From positions 310,001 to 374,000 of the forward strand of contig NZ_JZTW01000001.1 of NCBI RefSeq assembly GCF_000962805.1: 64,000 bases of DNA, read 5' to 3'. The translations under genes and the position numbers were made by a program. The notes beneath the pieces are model-generated. The model was given only the letters and a program-made list of their open reading frames with translations, was not told where the DNA came from and did not search any database. Source of the DNA: Pseudarthrobacter chlorophenolicus (GTDB lineage: Bacteria; Actinomycetota; Actinomycetes; Actinomycetales; Micrococcaceae). Shown in pieces: positions 8,333 to 17,334 of this stretch. Each line of letters begins with the position of its first letter. The stretch's first letter is position 1.

Positions 8333-8632
8333 ATGGTCAGATTGCCGCTTACCCCCGAAGAAGTCCAGCGCGGACAGCGCCTCGGTGCGCTGCTGCGGCG
8401 TGCACGGGGGGACCGCTCGATGCTTGGGACTGCGCTAGAGGCCATGGTGTCTCCGGAGACCCTGCGGAAGATCGAGTCGGGCCGCGTGGCCACGCCTGCT
8501 TTCCCTACCATTGCGGCCATCGCCGACGTCCTGGGGCTTTCCCTCGACGAGGTGTGGGCCGAGATCAATCAGCCCTCGTCAGGGGCGGGCCGGGCCACCG
8601 CCCGCACGGCTCCGCAGCGGCTCGCGTCCTAG
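8333..8632 (+). CDS. XRE-type helix-turn-helix regulator
   Basis: A 99-aa protein consisting almost entirely of a Cro/CI-type HTH: 'RLGALLRRARGDRS', then 'VSPETLRKIESGRVATP' (turn and recognition helix), then 'IAAIADVLGLSLDEVWAEI'. A short basic Ala-rich tail follows. It is probably a repressor of itself and of the divergent methionine aminopeptidase gene through the inverted repeat that separates them. The ATG at 8333 is seven bases after TATTAT, so translation is likely leaderless. Confidence 0.85.
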   Translation: MVRLPLTPEEVQRGQRLGALLRRARGDRSMLGTALEAMVSPETLRKIESGRVATPAFPTIAAIADVLGLSLDEVWAEINQPSSGAGRATARTAPQRLAS

Positions 8633-8666
8633 GTTCCAGGGCGGTCCGTGCCCAGCGGTCGGGCCG

Positions 8667-10103
8667 CTATTTCCCCTGCCGTGCGGACAGGCGGGCCACG
8701 GCCAGGGCCAGCCACAGCTGCACCCGGTCCGGCGTGACCGAGGGGTCGTACCCTGTCAGTTCGGTGATCTGGGCCAGCCGGTAGCGGACGGTGTTCCTGT
8801 GCAGCGTGAGCTGCTCCGCCACGGCCGCCACCGAACCGTTGTTGGTGAGGTAGCTCTCCAAAGTGGTCATCAGCTCGGCACCGTGGGCGGCATCGAAGGC
8901 CCGCAGCGGGTTCAGCGATTCGTGGGCCATGTCCGCCAGGGGCACGTCCTCGCTGGCCAGCAGGAGCGAGGTCAGGCTTAACCGTTCAGGCTCGTTGACA
9001 GGCAGTCCGTGTCCTGCCGCATCACGGGCCTCGAAGTAGCTCCAGCGCAGGCCGTTCGGCTTTGTGTAGGCGCCGCCGATGCCGATGATCGCGTGGATTC
9101 CCGCCTCCGCCAAGTGGTCGCTGAGCTGGCGCGCCAACGCCGGCGCCGCGCCGCCGTCGTCGTTGATCACCACCACCAGGTCCTTACCCACGACGGCGGC
9201 CACCGCGCCTTCCAGCGCGCGCGGAACCGAGGTGCTCCCCAATGCCTTGTGGTGGGCGGGGGAGACGGCCAGCAGCACGACGTTTTTGCGGGTGCTGTTG
9301 ATGCCCACCCCGGCAAGCCTCCGCTGCGCCTCGCTGGTCTCCAGGGCGCCGTGGATGACGTCCTCGAGCACCTGCCCGCACAGGGCACGCTGAGACTGCC
9401 GCTGCTTGACCATGTTGTTCAGCTCCACGCTGATGAGGTTCTGGGCATAGCCCACGATTCCGGTGTCCTCGAATGGCTGGCGGACCCAGAGCGTGCAGGC
9501 GTCGCGGCGGCCCGTGGGGATGGGAAAGGAGGACCAGGAATCGGCTGCGGGCGCGGCGGAGCTGCTGTTGTACAGCTGGGCCGTGAACTGCGTGAGGGCG
9601 ATGTCCGTGCGCAGCATGCTGCCGAGTTGCTTGAGCAGTTCGGCGAGGCCGCCGCCGGTCAGCAGCGCACGGGCCAGGATCTGGTGCCCGGCGATCAGGC
9701 GTTCAAGCTTGGAGTAGTGGTCCGCGGACTGCGCATCGGCCACCAGCTTGGTGATGGCGATGAAGGGGGTCTCGTAGGGGACTTCCACCACTGGCAGGCC
9801 CCACCGGTTTGCCTCTGCCAGCAGCGCCGGCGGGACCGCCTCGTGCGAGAGTCCCACCCCGAACCCGATCCCCACGGCACCGGCCCGCTGGACCTGGCGG
9901 ACGAAGCGGCGCTGCTCCGGGGCGGACTTCAACCTCAGTCCCGTGGTGAGGATCAGTTCGCCGCCGTTGAGGAACCGTTGCGGGTCCTCCAGCTCCGTGA
10001 CAGCAACCCAGTTAATGTCCTGGTGCCAGGTGGTCTCGGCTACCCCTGCCTTGGACAGCTTGAGGGAGTTCACGCCCAGCAGGGCTGCGAGGGAAATGGC
10101 CAT
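8667..10103 (-). CDS. PucR-family transcriptional regulator, divergent from the GABA genes
   Basis: 478 aa. The N-terminal PucR sensor domain covers about 8-130 (INWVAVTELEDPQRFLNGGEL, GIGFGVGLSHEAVP). A GGDEF-like middle domain follows, and the C-terminal PucR-type helix-turn-helix lies at about 415-470 (LTNNGSVAAVAEQLTLHRNT, VRYRLAQITELTG). PucR/CdaR proteins are activators of purine, sugar-acid or amino-acid catabolism. Its divergent placement from aldehyde dehydrogenase and gabT makes it the likely regulator of putrescine/GABA use. ATG 10103 is six bases after TATCCT, giving a leaderless mRNA. Confidence 0.88.
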   Translation of the reverse strand: MAISLAALLGVNSLKLSKAGVAETTWHQDINWVAVTELEDPQRFLNGGELILTTGLRLKSAPEQRRFVRQVQRAGAVGIGFGVGLSHEAVPPALLAEANRWGLPVVEVPYETPFIAITKLVADAQSADHYSKLERLIAGHQILARALLTGGGLAELLKQLGSMLRTDIALTQFTAQLYNSSSAAPAADSWSSFPIPTGRRDACTLWVRQPFEDTGIVGYAQNLISVELNNMVKQRQSQRALCGQVLEDVIHGALETSEAQRRLAGVGINSTRKNVVLLAVSPAHHKALGSTSVPRALEGAVAAVVGKDLVVVINDDGGAAPALARQLSDHLAEAGIHAIIGIGGAYTKPNGLRWSYFEARDAAGHGLPVNEPERLSLTSLLLASEDVPLADMAHESLNPLRAFDAAHGAELMTTLESYLTNNGSVAAVAEQLTLHRNTVRYRLAQITELTGYDPSVTPDRVQLWLALAVARLSARQGK

Positions 10104-10109
10104 GGAACA

Positions 10110-10115
10110 AGGATA
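10110..10115 (-). promoter_or_regulatory. -10 box for leaderless PucR gene
   Basis: TATCCT on the minus strand ends six bases before ATG 10103. Confidence 0.5.
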
Positions 10116-10170
10116 CGGGGATGCTGGACAACCGCACTAAGCCCCTGCGCGAAGGGTGTGCAGGTGGCTA

Positions 10171-10199
10171 TTCACTCGGCTTGGGGGCTGGCATAGGCT
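10171..10199 (+). promoter_or_regulatory. Promoter of the GABA operon
   Basis: TTCACT (10171-10176) and TAGGCT (10194-10199) are spaced by 17 bases and predict a roughly 65-nt leader before the GTG at 10270. The PucR protein probably acts in this 166-bp divergent region. Confidence 0.4.
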
Positions 10200-10269
10200 C
10201 AAGGCAGTTCCATCCATCCGCCGTGGTCTCCGCCGGGCGCGTTGGCCCCTATGAAAGAGGTTGCACACC

Positions 10270-11700
10270 GTGGTCCAAACCTTGCAGAACTTCATCAACG
10301 GGAAGTTCGTCACTCCCGCCGGCACTGAGGTGCTGGACGTGGTCAACCCCACCAACGGCGACGTCGTGGCGCACTCACCGATCTCCGTGCAGGCTGACGT
10401 GGACGCTGCCATGGCAGCGGCTGCGGAGGCGTTCAAGAGCTGGAAACACGCAACCCCCGGCCAGCGCCAGCTGATGCTGCTCAAGCTCGCCGACGCCGTC
10501 GAAGCCAACAGCGACGAACTCGTTGAGGCCCAGCACCGCAACACCGGCCAGGTCCGCTCCCTTATCGCGTCCGAAGAAGTTGCCGCCGGTGCCGACCAGC
10601 TGCGGTTCTTCGCCGGTGCCGCCCGCATCCTTGAGGGCAAGTCGGCAGGCGAATACTTCGAGGGCCACACCTCGTATGTCCGCCGCGAGCCCATTGGCGT
10701 CGTAGCCCAGGTGGCCCCGTGGAACTACCCGTTCCTCATGGCCATCTGGAAGATCGGCCCGGCCCTGGCCGCGGGCAACACTGTGGTCCTCAAACCCTCG
10801 GACACCACGCCCGAATCCACGCTGGTGCTGGCCCGGCTGGCCGGAGAGATCCTGCCTGCAGGCGTCCTGAACGTTGTCCTCGGCACCGGCAAGACCGGCG
10901 CCATGATGGTGGACCACAAGGTCCCCGGCCTGGTGTCCATCACCGGCTCGGTCCGTGCCGGCATTGCCGTCGCTTCCGGCGCCGCCAAGGGCCTCAAGCG
11001 CGCCCACCTGGAACTTGGCGGCAAGGCGCCGGCCATCGTGTTCGCCGACGCCGACATCAAGAAGAGCGCCGCGGCCATCGCCGAATTCGCCTTCTTCAAC
11101 GCAGGCCAGGACTGCACCGCCATCACCAGGGTCCTGGTGGAGGACTCCGTGCATGACGACGTCGTCGCCGCCATGGTGGAGCACACCCGGACCCTGCACA
11201 CCGGTTCGCAGAACGACGAAGACAACTACTTCGGCCCGCTGAACAACGTGAACCACTTCAACGCCGTCACCTCCGTGGTGGAGAACCTGCCGGCCAACTG
11301 CCGCATCGAAACCGGTGGCCACCGGGCGGGGGAGAAGGGCTACTTCTTCGAGCCCACCATCATCACCGGCGCCAAGCAGACCGATGATGTGGTGCAGCAG
11401 GAGACCTTCGGCCCTGTGATCACGGTCCAGAAGTTCAGCACCGAGGAAGAAGCCGTGGAGCTGGCCAACGGGGTTGAATACGCCCTCGCCTCCAGCGTCT
11501 GGACCACCAATCACGGCACCGCCATGCGCCTGAGCCGGGACCTCGACTTCGGCGCTGTCTGGATCAACACCCACATCCTCCTCACCGCCGAAATGCCCCA
11601 CGGCGGCTTCAAACAGTCCGGCTACGGCAAGGACCTCTCCATGTACGGCGTGGAGGACTACACGCGCATCAAGCACGTGATGTCCGCCCTCGACTCCTAG
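10270..11700 (+). CDS. Gamma-aminobutyraldehyde dehydrogenase
   Basis: A 476-aa NAD-dependent aldehyde dehydrogenase. The cofactor region contains 'VAPWNYPFLMAIWKIGPALA' and the glycine motif around 'ITGSVRAGIAVAS'; the general base lies in 'LELGGKAP' and the catalytic Cys is at about residue 282 in 'NAGQDCTAITR'. The family resemblance is to PatD/Prr enzymes that oxidise 4-aminobutanal to GABA, and the next gene, gabT, uses that product. An in-frame TTG at 10261 opens the frame, but GTG 10270 is preceded by AAAGAGG with nine-base spacing and is preferred. The gene is regulated by the divergent PucR gene or from its own promoter at about 10171-10199. Confidence 0.88.
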   Translation: MVQTLQNFINGKFVTPAGTEVLDVVNPTNGDVVAHSPISVQADVDAAMAAAAEAFKSWKHATPGQRQLMLLKLADAVEANSDELVEAQHRNTGQVRSLIASEEVAAGADQLRFFAGAARILEGKSAGEYFEGHTSYVRREPIGVVAQVAPWNYPFLMAIWKIGPALAAGNTVVLKPSDTTPESTLVLARLAGEILPAGVLNVVLGTGKTGAMMVDHKVPGLVSITGSVRAGIAVASGAAKGLKRAHLELGGKAPAIVFADADIKKSAAAIAEFAFFNAGQDCTAITRVLVEDSVHDDVVAAMVEHTRTLHTGSQNDEDNYFGPLNNVNHFNAVTSVVENLPANCRIETGGHRAGEKGYFFEPTIITGAKQTDDVVQQETFGPVITVQKFSTEEEAVELANGVEYALASSVWTTNHGTAMRLSRDLDFGAVWINTHILLTAEMPHGGFKQSGYGKDLSMYGVEDYTRIKHVMSALDS

Positions 11701-11713
11701 AAGGAAAACCCTC

Positions 11714-13084
11714 ATGACCACCACCGCATCAGACCTCACCTTCCGCCTGGAGCAGAAGCGCAACGTCCAGGCCGACTTCCCGGGCCCCAAGTCCGTGGCA
11801 CTGACCGAGCGCCGCAAGTCCGTGGTGGCTGCCGGCGTCGCCTCCAGCGTCCCGGTCTATGTTGCCGACGCCGACGGCGGCATCATCCACGACGTCGACG
11901 GCAACTCCTTCATCGACCTGGGCTCCGGCATTGCGGTGACCAGCGTGGGCGCGTCCGATCCCGCCGTCGTCGGTGCCGTCAAGGAAGCCGTGGAGCACTT
12001 CACCCACACCTGCTTCATGGTCACCCCGTACGAAGGCTACGTGGCCGTCGCCGAGCAGCTGAACCGGCTCACCCCGGGCGACCACGAAAAGCGCACCGTC
12101 CTCTTCAACTCCGGCGCCGAGGCCGTGGAAAACGCGGTCAAGGTGGCCCGCCTGGCCACCGGACGTGACGCCGTCGTGGCCTTCGACCACGCCTACCACG
12201 GCCGCACCAACCTCACCATGGCGCTGACCGCCAAGGCCATGCCGTACAAGACCAACTTCGGCCCGTTCGCGCCCGAGGTCTACCGGATGCCGATGAGCTA
12301 CCCGTACCGCGAGGAAAACCCCGCCATCACGGGTGCCGAGGCCGCCAAGCGCGCCATCACCATGATCGAGAAGCAGATCGGCGGCGACCAGGTGGCCGCG
12401 ATCATCATTGAACCCATCCAGGGCGAGGGCGGCTTCATCGTCCCGGCCGAGGGCTTCCTGCCGGCGCTGGCAGCCTGGGCCAAGGAGAAGGGCATCGTCT
12501 TCATCGCCGATGAAGTCCAGTCCGGATTCTGCCGCACCGGCGAATGGTTTGCCGTCAACCACGAGGGCATCGTCCCCGACATCATGACCATGGCCAAGGG
12601 CATCGCCGGCGGCATGCCGCTGTCCGCCATCACCGGCCGGGCAGACCTGCTCGACGCCGTCCACCCGGGCGGCCTCGGCGGCACCTACGGCGGCAACCCG
12701 GTGGCCTGCGCCGCTGCGTTGGCCTCGATCGGCTCGATGGAGGAATACGACCTCAACAACCGTGCCAAGCACATCGAAGAACTGGCCACCGGCCGCCTCC
12801 GCGAACTGCAGGGTGAGCTTGCCGGTTCGGGGAAGTCGGTGATCGGCGACGTCCGCGGGCGTGGTGCCATGCTCGCCATCGAACTGGTCCAGGCCGGCTC
12901 CAAGGAGCCCAACCCGGAACTGACCAAGGCCGTTGCCGCCGCCTGCCTGAAGGAAGGCGTCATCATCCTCACTTGCGGCACCTACGGCAACGTCATCCGT
13001 TTGCTCCCGCCGCTGGTCATCACGGATGAGCTCCTGACGGACGGCCTCGAAGTCCTGGCCGTCGCCATCAAGGCCCACGCCTAG
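11714..13084 (+). CDS. gabT: 4-aminobutyrate--2-oxoglutarate transaminase
   Basis: 456 aa, full length for a class-III PLP aminotransferase. It converts GABA and 2-oxoglutarate to succinate semialdehyde and glutamate. Visible motifs are the phosphate-binding 'NSGAEAVENAVKVAR', 'FDHAYHGRTNLTMALTAK', the Asp of 'IADEVQSGFCRTG' that contacts the PLP ring nitrogen, and the Schiff-base Lys at about 295 in 'TMAKGIAGGMPLSA'. It starts 13 bases after the aldehyde dehydrogenase with AAGGAAA upstream. A rho-independent terminator follows directly, so this is a two-gene operon. No succinate-semialdehyde dehydrogenase gene lies nearby. Confidence 0.93.
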   Translation: MTTTASDLTFRLEQKRNVQADFPGPKSVALTERRKSVVAAGVASSVPVYVADADGGIIHDVDGNSFIDLGSGIAVTSVGASDPAVVGAVKEAVEHFTHTCFMVTPYEGYVAVAEQLNRLTPGDHEKRTVLFNSGAEAVENAVKVARLATGRDAVVAFDHAYHGRTNLTMALTAKAMPYKTNFGPFAPEVYRMPMSYPYREENPAITGAEAAKRAITMIEKQIGGDQVAAIIIEPIQGEGGFIVPAEGFLPALAAWAKEKGIVFIADEVQSGFCRTGEWFAVNHEGIVPDIMTMAKGIAGGMPLSAITGRADLLDAVHPGGLGGTYGGNPVACAAALASIGSMEEYDLNNRAKHIEELATGRLRELQGELAGSGKSVIGDVRGRGAMLAIELVQAGSKEPNPELTKAVAAACLKEGVIILTCGTYGNVIRLLPPLVITDELLTDGLEVLAVAIKAHA

Positions 13085-13106
13085 ACAGCAGGCCGACAAG
13101 CACCAC

Positions 13107-13142
13107 GGCAGCACCCCCGCATTGCGGGGGTGCTGCCTTTTT
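13107..13142 (+). terminator. Rho-independent terminator of the GABA operon
   Basis: A 14-bp G+C-rich stem (13107-13120 with 13124-13137) is followed by five Ts. Confidence 0.88.
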
Positions 13143-13600
13143 GGTTAACACGTATTTTCCCCTTTCAGCAGCCCACCTCCCCGGGTAACTACCCACTCCC
13201 GGCGGCCGGGAAGGCGGACTACCTAATGCCCCCTACTTGCCTGCCCGGCAAACACCTAACCACCCACTGGTTAAGGCCGGTTGCGGTAAGTATCCCCAAG
13301 AATTTTTTGGAGTACTTGGTACTCGTGTTAAGCGTCCTCAGCTACTCGTAACTTGGACACACCGGGACCCCGGAAAGCGGCCCCTGGAGTGCAACTTTGA
13401 GGAGTTTCCGGACAGCGAAGCCCCTCCACAATGACGAACGCCTCACAGCGAAGCGAGTAAGCGCCTACCAACATGCGGACGGCGGCAAAGGGCTCGGGCG
13501 GCGGCAGCCGCATCACCCCAGGCCGGCCATGGACATCCTGCACAACACAGAGGGGAAATGACGCGATGCAGTTCTCGTACACAGCAAGGGAGGGCCTCCG
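13143..13600 (+). other. 458-bp leader/promoter region of the exopolysaccharide cassette
   Basis: No credible gene lies here. The region is less G+C rich than its surroundings around 13295-13330 and contains a perfect palindrome, GAGTAC-ttg-GTACTC, at 13310-13324, a candidate operator. About 275 bases then separate it from the first gene. I could not match that stretch to a known riboswitch class, including cyclic-di-GMP aptamers. Confidence 0.5.
13310..13324. promoter_or_regulatory. Perfect palindrome upstream of the exopolysaccharide genes
   Basis: GAGTACTTGGTACTC has 6-bp arms around TTG. Its place in a long A+T-rich gap suggests a repressor or activator site; the cognate regulator is not in the window. 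Confidence 0.4.
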
Positions 13601-14146
13601 ATGAGGGGCATCGAAAGCATTGCAGTGCCTGCACAGGCCACCTTCGGCCGGGACGGGGCCATGTTCGAAGGCCTGCTCGATTTCGTAGCCCAGCTGAGCC
13701 TGGTGCTGTGGGGGCTGGTGGTCCTCACTGTGGTGATCCGCTTCGTTGGCGTAGGCCTGTACCGCAGGGGTGCCACCCGCAGGGCACTTGCTGCTGCACT
13801 GGCACCGCCTGTGCTGAAGCCCGTTGTTACGGCACCGCCGGCGCTGGCGCCCGAGGCTCCGACGCCCGGGGCTCCGACGCCCGGGGCTCCGGCGCCCGGG
13901 GCCCCGGCACGCGGGGCGCTGATGCCGGCAGTGCTGACGCCTGGTCCTGCCGCCGCGGCGGACACCCAGGCTGAACGTTCCCAGGCCGGACTCATCGAGG
14001 TCATGGCGGCGGACGCCACCTTCAGGGACGACCTGCAGCCCGCCGAGGTATCGGCCACCGTGGCCGCGCCGGTTCAGGTGCACCGCCGCATCTTCCGCGG
14101 CCGGCGCCGGCACATTCCTGCTCTCGCCAGCTCCACGGAGGGGTGA
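13601..14146 (+). CDS. Small membrane protein with Pro-Ala repeat, first gene of exopolysaccharide cassette
   Basis: 181 aa. One strong transmembrane helix (about residues 24-47, LLDFVAQLSLVLWGLVVLTV) is followed by a basic patch and a low-complexity segment with about four APTPG/APAPG units encoded by 15-bp repeats. The C-terminus is basic (VHRRIFRGRRRH). AGGGAGGG lies shortly upstream of ATG 13601. The stop is two bases before the ATG of the glycosyltransferase, so the two are likely coupled. I do not recognise a family. By position it resembles the small accessory subunits (PgaD, IcaD) that help processive synthases, but no sequence similarity is visible. Confidence 0.6.
   Translation: MRGIESIAVPAQATFGRDGAMFEGLLDFVAQLSLVLWGLVVLTVVIRFVGVGLYRRGATRRALAAALAPPVLKPVVTAPPALAPEAPTPGAPTPGAPAPGAPARGALMPAVLTPGPAAAADTQAERSQAGLIEVMAADATFRDDLQPAEVSATVAAPVQVHRRIFRGRRRHIPALASSTEG
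13856..13915 (+). repeat. Tandem 15-bp repeat encoding APTPG units
   Basis: Four 15-bp units; the first two (13856-13885) are identical and the third differs at one base. The repeat stays in frame in the 181-aa membrane protein, so copy number may vary between strains. Confidence 0.75.
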
Positions 14147-14148
14147 GC

Positions 14149-15486
14149 ATGGACTTCGCACTCGTCATCTTCTGGCTGTTTGCCGGCGTCAGCATCCTCT
14201 ACGTCGTGCACTTCGGCCTCTACCTGGCGGGCGCCAACTTCTACGACATCTGGCAGCAGCGGCGCAAGGGAATGAGGGGCGTGCGGGCACCCGGCCAATT
14301 CCAGCCGGAATGCGCCGCGACGGCCACCTGGACCCGGCGGGCCCGCCCCGAAGTTCCGGGGCTGGTATCGATCGTCATCGCCGCCCACAACGAGGAAGCG
14401 GTGATCGTCAGGACACTCGAGTCCATCGGCACAAGCATCTACCGTTCCTTCGAGGTCTTCGTCGCCGATGACGCCTCATCGGACCTGACCGGCAGGCTGG
14501 TCCGGGACTACCAACTGCGGCACCCCACCATGGACCTGCACCTGGTCCGGATGCGCCGCAACATCGGAAAGGGTGCAGCGCTCAACTCGGTGCTCCGCCG
14601 GCACGCCCGTGGCCAGTTCGCCATGACCCTGGACGCCGATTCAATCATCGGGCCGGAAACCATCACCAACGCGCTGTCCTACTTTGATGATCCGTGCGTG
14701 GCCGGAGTCGCCGCCAACGTGCAGATCCTGGAGGAGACCACCGTACTCGGCATCCTGCAGCGCTTTGAGCACATGATCGGCTACCGCTCCAAGAAGTTCT
14801 ACTCCCTCCTGAACGCCGAGTTCGTGGTGGGCGGTGTGGCCTCCACCTACCGGATGCGCGTGCTGCGGAAAGTGGACTTCTACGACACGGACACCGTGAC
14901 CGAGGACATCGGGCTGAGCGCCAAGATCACCAACCTGGGCAACCGGCGTTTCCGCATGATCTACGGTGCCGACGTGGTGGCCAAGACCGAGGGCGTGCTC
15001 TCGCTGCGCGCCCTGGCCAAGCAGCGCTACCGGTGGAAGTACGGCAGCATCCAGAACCTCATCAAGTACCGCGGCATGATGCTGAACCCGAGCCGCAGGT
15101 ACACGCCTACCCTGACCTACTACCGGATGCCCATGGCCCTGCTGAGCGAATTCACGCTGTTGATATCGCCACTGGCCTGGACCTACGCGGTTTACTGGTC
15201 GCTGACCACGCACACCCCTGCGCTGGTCCTTGGTGCCTATGCCACCATTACCGCCTACACGCTGCTCACCGTGTGGATGGACGAGAACCTGACAGTGCGT
15301 GAACGCAGCCGGCTCTCCGTCTACGCCCCTACGGCATACTTCCTGTTCTACATCATGGACCTGGTGCAGCTGACGGCGGCGCTTCGCTGCATTTTGCGCT
15401 CCCGCGGCCTCTTCCGGCGTCCCGAGATCAACACCTGGAAGTCACCGCAGCGGGCCGGCAGCCTGGTGGTGGCCAATGCCACGTAA
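14149..15486 (+). CDS. Processive family 2 glycosyltransferase (polysaccharide synthase)
   Basis: 445 aa. An N-terminal helix (about 3-25) precedes a GT-A catalytic domain, and two to four C-terminal helices follow (about 320-425). All processive-synthase motifs are visible: 'VADDASSDLTG', DADS at about 162-165, TED at about 251-253, and QRYRW at about 291-295. This is the architecture of PgaC/IcaA, NodC and hyaluronan synthases, which polymerise and extrude a beta-linked (often GlcNAc) chain. ATG 14149 has GGAGGGG ending five bases upstream; a GTG at 14143 is part of that site. It overlaps the next gene by 11 bases. The sugar cannot be read from the sequence, but the deacetylase partners point to an N-acetylated polymer. 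Confidence 0.88.
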   Translation: MDFALVIFWLFAGVSILYVVHFGLYLAGANFYDIWQQRRKGMRGVRAPGQFQPECAATATWTRRARPEVPGLVSIVIAAHNEEAVIVRTLESIGTSIYRSFEVFVADDASSDLTGRLVRDYQLRHPTMDLHLVRMRRNIGKGAALNSVLRRHARGQFAMTLDADSIIGPETITNALSYFDDPCVAGVAANVQILEETTVLGILQRFEHMIGYRSKKFYSLLNAEFVVGGVASTYRMRVLRKVDFYDTDTVTEDIGLSAKITNLGNRRFRMIYGADVVAKTEGVLSLRALAKQRYRWKYGSIQNLIKYRGMMLNPSRRYTPTLTYYRMPMALLSEFTLLISPLAWTYAVYWSLTTHTPALVLGAYATITAYTLLTVWMDENLTVRERSRLSVYAPTAYFLFYIMDLVQLTAALRCILRSRGLFRRPEINTWKSPQRAGSLVVANAT

Positions 15487-17278
15487 GCGGCGGCGGTTAC
15501 TTCGTGTGCTGTTGAACCCCCTCGTGGTCATCCTGGCTGTGGTGGCACTGATCACCGCCGGTTGGCTGGTGTACACGCGGGGCAGCGGCAGCATGGCCCA
15601 GGCACGGCCCGGCGCCAACCTGCTCCCCGCCTTCGACCCGTCAGCGGGGGTCATCCCCGCAGCATCCGGCCAGCCGGACCCGGCCGGGCAGGTGGGCGGC
15701 TGGACCGTCCGGCGCAGCGGGACCGCCGAAACCTCGCTTGAGCTGGCCGCCGGAGAGCTGCAAAGCCAGGCGCTCCGGCTGGACATCAGCGGCTACGGAT
15801 CGGGCGACGTTACGCTGACAACCCCCCGCGTGGACGTCCAGCCCCACCAGACTTACCTTTTCAAGGCCTTTGCCTCCAGCGACACCGACTTCACCCTGCT
15901 GGCCCGCCGGTTCCTGGCCGATGGCAGCACCGTTCTGGAGCAGCTCCGGAACCCGCTGGAGCGGCCCGGGAACACCCCTTACACGGTGAGCGATGCCTTC
16001 GACAGCGGCGAGGCGACAACCGCCGTCGAGTACGTCTTCAGGCTGGCATCCGAGGGCGCACTCAAGATCGAAGGAGCCTACCTGGAACCGGCCAGCGACG
16101 TCCTGCTCCTGCCCTCACCGCCGCCCGGCCCGAACCTCATCCCGAACCCTGGAATCACAGGGATCCAGCCCTCCGGACCCGATGCATGGTCCCCCTATTC
16201 CTCCGGGGCGCTGACGGCGGAGTCCGGCCGGAGCCAGGACGCAGGCGGCAGCTACCTCTGGACGCGCATTTCCAATTACAAGTCCGGCGAGGCGAAATGG
16301 CAGTACCAGCCCATCCCGGTGACCGGTGACAGGTCCTTCGAATTCGGAGCCACCTACCGGTCCGACAGGGAGGTGGATGTGGTGGCCGAGTTCGAGCTCG
16401 CCAACGGTGGCCGCGCATTCCACAGCCTGGAGACCGTGCTGCCCGCCGGAGAATGGACCACCGTCAGCGAGGCATTCCAGGCACCCGCCGGAGCCACCTC
16501 GGCAATGGTCACGCTGGTGGCCCACGGGGACGGCACCACCAGCGTCCGCAACTACTCGCTCACCGACACCACGAAGCCCGGTCCCCTCCGCTGGAGCCAG
16601 CCCATGGTCTCGATCACCTTCGACGACGGCTGGCAATCGGTGTACGACCGTGCACTTCCGCTGCTGGACCGGCATGGATTCCGGTCCACCCAGTACGTCA
16701 ACGCCAGTTCCATCGAGACACCCAACTTCATGACCGCGGCCGAGGTGCAGCAACTGCACCAGGCCGGACACGAGATCGCCGCGCACAGTTACGAGCACGT
16801 GGACCTGACCTCCATCGGGACGGACCGCCTGGACGAACAGGTGCGCAAGAGCGAAGAGGCGCTGGCAGCGGCCGGCTTTGAAACCAGGGACCTGGCGCCC
16901 CCGTACGGCCGCCACGACCCGCAGGTGGACTGGTATGCCAAAAAATACTTCGACATCGTCCGCGGCACGGACGACGGCATCAATACCCGGCAAAGCCTGG
17001 ACCAGCAGGACCTGAAGGTCTTCTACGTGACGGACCAGACCACCATGGCCACGTTGTCTGAAGCGTTGGCCGAGACGGCCCGGATGAACGGATGGCTCAT
17101 CCTCGTCTACCACCAGATTTCCACGGCGCAGTCCACCGGCACCCAGGAACACAGCATCGCGGCGGACCGGAGCACCATCACCAGCGACGTCCTCGCCGCC
17201 CAGCTGCAACTGATCGACGACAGCAATATCGAGGTCCAGCCGGTGATGCAGGCCTTCGAAAAGCTGCAGGGACCCTGA
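15476..17278 (+). CDS. Membrane-anchored polysaccharide deacetylase with beta-sandwich domains
   Basis: 600 aa. A basic N-terminus and one transmembrane anchor (about 12-32) are followed by two carbohydrate-binding-like beta-sandwich regions (about 45-215 and 220-370; the second starts near 'NLIPNPGITG'). A NodB/CE4 deacetylase domain covers about 375-595. CE4 motifs are TFDDGW (about 381), HSYEH (about 436) for metal binding, 'APPYGRHD' (about 475) and 'LVYHQ' near the end. It should remove N-acetyl groups from the exported polymer at the outer membrane face. The start overlaps the synthase gene by 11 bases, indicating coupled translation. Confidence 0.85.
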   Translation: MPRKRRRLLRVLLNPLVVILAVVALITAGWLVYTRGSGSMAQARPGANLLPAFDPSAGVIPAASGQPDPAGQVGGWTVRRSGTAETSLELAAGELQSQALRLDISGYGSGDVTLTTPRVDVQPHQTYLFKAFASSDTDFTLLARRFLADGSTVLEQLRNPLERPGNTPYTVSDAFDSGEATTAVEYVFRLASEGALKIEGAYLEPASDVLLLPSPPPGPNLIPNPGITGIQPSGPDAWSPYSSGALTAESGRSQDAGGSYLWTRISNYKSGEAKWQYQPIPVTGDRSFEFGATYRSDREVDVVAEFELANGGRAFHSLETVLPAGEWTTVSEAFQAPAGATSAMVTLVAHGDGTTSVRNYSLTDTTKPGPLRWSQPMVSITFDDGWQSVYDRALPLLDRHGFRSTQYVNASSIETPNFMTAAEVQQLHQAGHEIAAHSYEHVDLTSIGTDRLDEQVRKSEEALAAAGFETRDLAPPYGRHDPQVDWYAKKYFDIVRGTDDGINTRQSLDQQDLKVFYVTDQTTMATLSEALAETARMNGWLILVYHQISTAQSTGTQEHSIAADRSTITSDVLAAQLQLIDDSNIEVQPVMQAFEKLQGP

Positions 17279-17334
17279 CCAGACTTCGGCGGTGTAACCC
17301 GGCGCCGCCGGCCCCAAAAAGAACGGAACAGCAC

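Noticed and set aside
13325-13600. Cyclic-di-GMP riboswitch before the exopolysaccharide genes
   Set aside because: A few short segments (GACAGCGAAGCC) resemble parts of GEMM RNAs, but the paired stems and conserved A/G positions are missing.
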